Assembly (NCBI RefSeq): GCF_003589595.1
Contig: NW_020653726.1
Location: 13,261,966-13,325,965 of the forward strand
DNA length: 64,000 nt
Origin: Hyposmocoma kahamanoa
Taxonomy: Eukaryota; Arthropoda; Insecta; Lepidoptera; Cosmopterigidae
Direction: 5' to 3'
The notes under the pieces were generated by a model, which did no database searches, was not told the DNA's origin, and saw only the letters and a list, made by a program, of their open reading frames with translations. A program made the translations under genes and the position numbers. Below are positions 63,377 through 64,000 of this stretch, piece by piece; position 1 is the stretch's first letter, and the number at the start of each line of letters is the position of its first letter.

Positions 63377-63668
63377 GTAGTAGTAGAGCTCCTTGCGAAT
63401 GAGTTCGTCCAGGGAAGTACTGCCACCTTACCTATTTCTGCCGCCAAGCAGTAATGTCATCATAATTATGTTCCGGTTTTGAAGGGTAAGGGTGCTGGTG
63501 AAATTACAGGCACTTGGGACTTGTCAATTTATGTCTCAGGGTGACTGGCGCAGTGGCAGTGCCTTTGTAATTTAAAGCTCTGAGTGGCTCTGCAACTGGT
63601 ATGGACAGGTATGCAGCTTACCACCAGGCACACGACTTGTTCATCCCGTCACTATATTATAAAAAAAT
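63377..63668 (+). repeat. R1 repeat, full length
   Basis: AGTAGTAGTAGAGCTCCTTG through CCACCTTACCTATTTCTGCC, GAAATTACAGGCACTTGGGA, the hairpin, GCACACGACTTGTTCATCCC and GTCACTATATTATAAAAAAA. Best full-length forward copy (about 290 bp), with an A-rich end. Confidence 0.9.
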
Positions 63669-63679
63669 AATTTATTTTG

Positions 63680-63914
63680 GTAATAAAATCGACCTCAAAA
63701 GTTTGTGGAATTACATCTATTTGCCAAGTTTTATTGAAATCGGTTAACGGAAAGTGGGTAAAATGCATTAAACTGGATTCATTCACTAATTTGCCACGCT
63801 TACAAATGAAATTTTCGCATTCACATGAAATCGCTTCACAAGTGTCGGCGTAACATACACACAAAAAATACAATCGAATTGTCAACTTCCACCTTTTTTA
63901 CGTCGGTTAAAATG
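63680..63914 (+). repeat. R5 repeat, long form
   Basis: AATCGACCTCAAAAGTTTGT, GGAATTACATCTATTTGCCA, TTGAAATCGGTTAACGGAAA, GGATTCATTCACTAATTTGC, TACAATCGAATTGTCAACTT and the TTTTTACGTCGGTTAAAATG end (ACGTCGG for GAAGTCGG). The minus-strand frame over it is not a gene. Confidence 0.7.
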
Positions 63915-64000
63915 AATATCGTCATTCTACAACAAACACAAGTTCAATTAAGACTTGGCTTTGTCTTTATTTATGTTATTGAAGAGAAATTATAATCTAA

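Noticed and set aside
1..64000. CRISPR array, operon or prophage-type system
   Set aside because: No regularly spaced identical repeats with unique spacers, no compact same-strand gene runs; introns, SINEs and LINEs show this is animal nuclear DNA.

Overview
This 64-kb window is nuclear DNA of an insect, most likely a moth or butterfly. It is AT-rich, has two scaffold gaps (31588-31687 and 52478-52877), contains no long open frames, and is dominated by interspersed repeats. The lepidopteran call is an inference. It rests on the repeat mix (a roughly 305-bp repeat present in about 19 pieces, tRNA-derived SINEs, RTE-, Jockey- and Penelope-type retroelement remains, many foldback MITEs) and on an MBF2-family exon, a family known from arthropods.

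Host genes: only two segments look like true exons. At the left end (1056-1149, +) is what reads as the first coding exon of a LYRM2-like mitochondrial LYR-motif protein, ending at a GTGAGA donor. At the right end (62249-62389, -) is the last exon of an MBF2-family protein, with a clean acceptor, phase-0 entry, stop codon and nearby poly(A) signal. A third candidate (51796-52095, -) is an unrecognised 300-bp open exon bounded by AG and GT. The other exons of the first two genes were not found, so most of the window is intron or intergenic DNA.

Layout. 1-6 kb: LYRM2-like exon, MITE, R1 pieces, two perfect hairpins. 7-21 kb: RTE remnant (7 kb), three copies of a TIR element (R3; 8.5, 13.4, 19.8 kb), tRNA-SINEs, foldbacks, a second RTE remnant (16.8 kb), a tail-to-tail R1 pair (17.4 kb). 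21-31 kb: a 0.6-kb TIR element, a MULE-like MITE nested in R1 (23.8 kb), a five-unit tandem array (25.3 kb), a mariner remnant (26.5 kb), then a repeat-poor and relatively GC-rich stretch (about 27.2-31.2 kb) that may be regulatory. 31.7-43 kb: RTE with the YADD region deleted, Jockey/CR1-type LINE, a candidate promoter at 37.9 kb, a 138-bp tandem duplication, a TIR element enclosing a tRNA-like sequence (40.1 kb), another LINE tail (41.5 kb). 43-57 kb: hAT-like MITE with an exact 8-bp target duplication (45.1 kb), a foldback family, three SINEs, repeats. 58-60.5 kb: a Penelope-like GIY-YIG endonuclease remnant flanked by inverted terminal pieces, and a separate hammerhead-ribozyme motif. 61-64 kb: TTA-flanked MITE, MBF2 exon, a strong RNA-type hairpin, more R1.

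Family labels used here: R1 = 305-bp repeat with a conserved internal hairpin; R2 = Gly-like tRNA SINE; SINE-B and SINE-C = other tRNA-headed SINEs; R3 = 0.9-kb CAG(G)GG..CCTACC TIR element; R4 = terminal repeat associated with the Penelope-like element; R5 = repeat ending in GAAGTCGGTTAAAA; R6 to R9 = other dispersed repeats. No genes here form a pathway or operon. The biology is that of nested mobile elements around two host gene ends.
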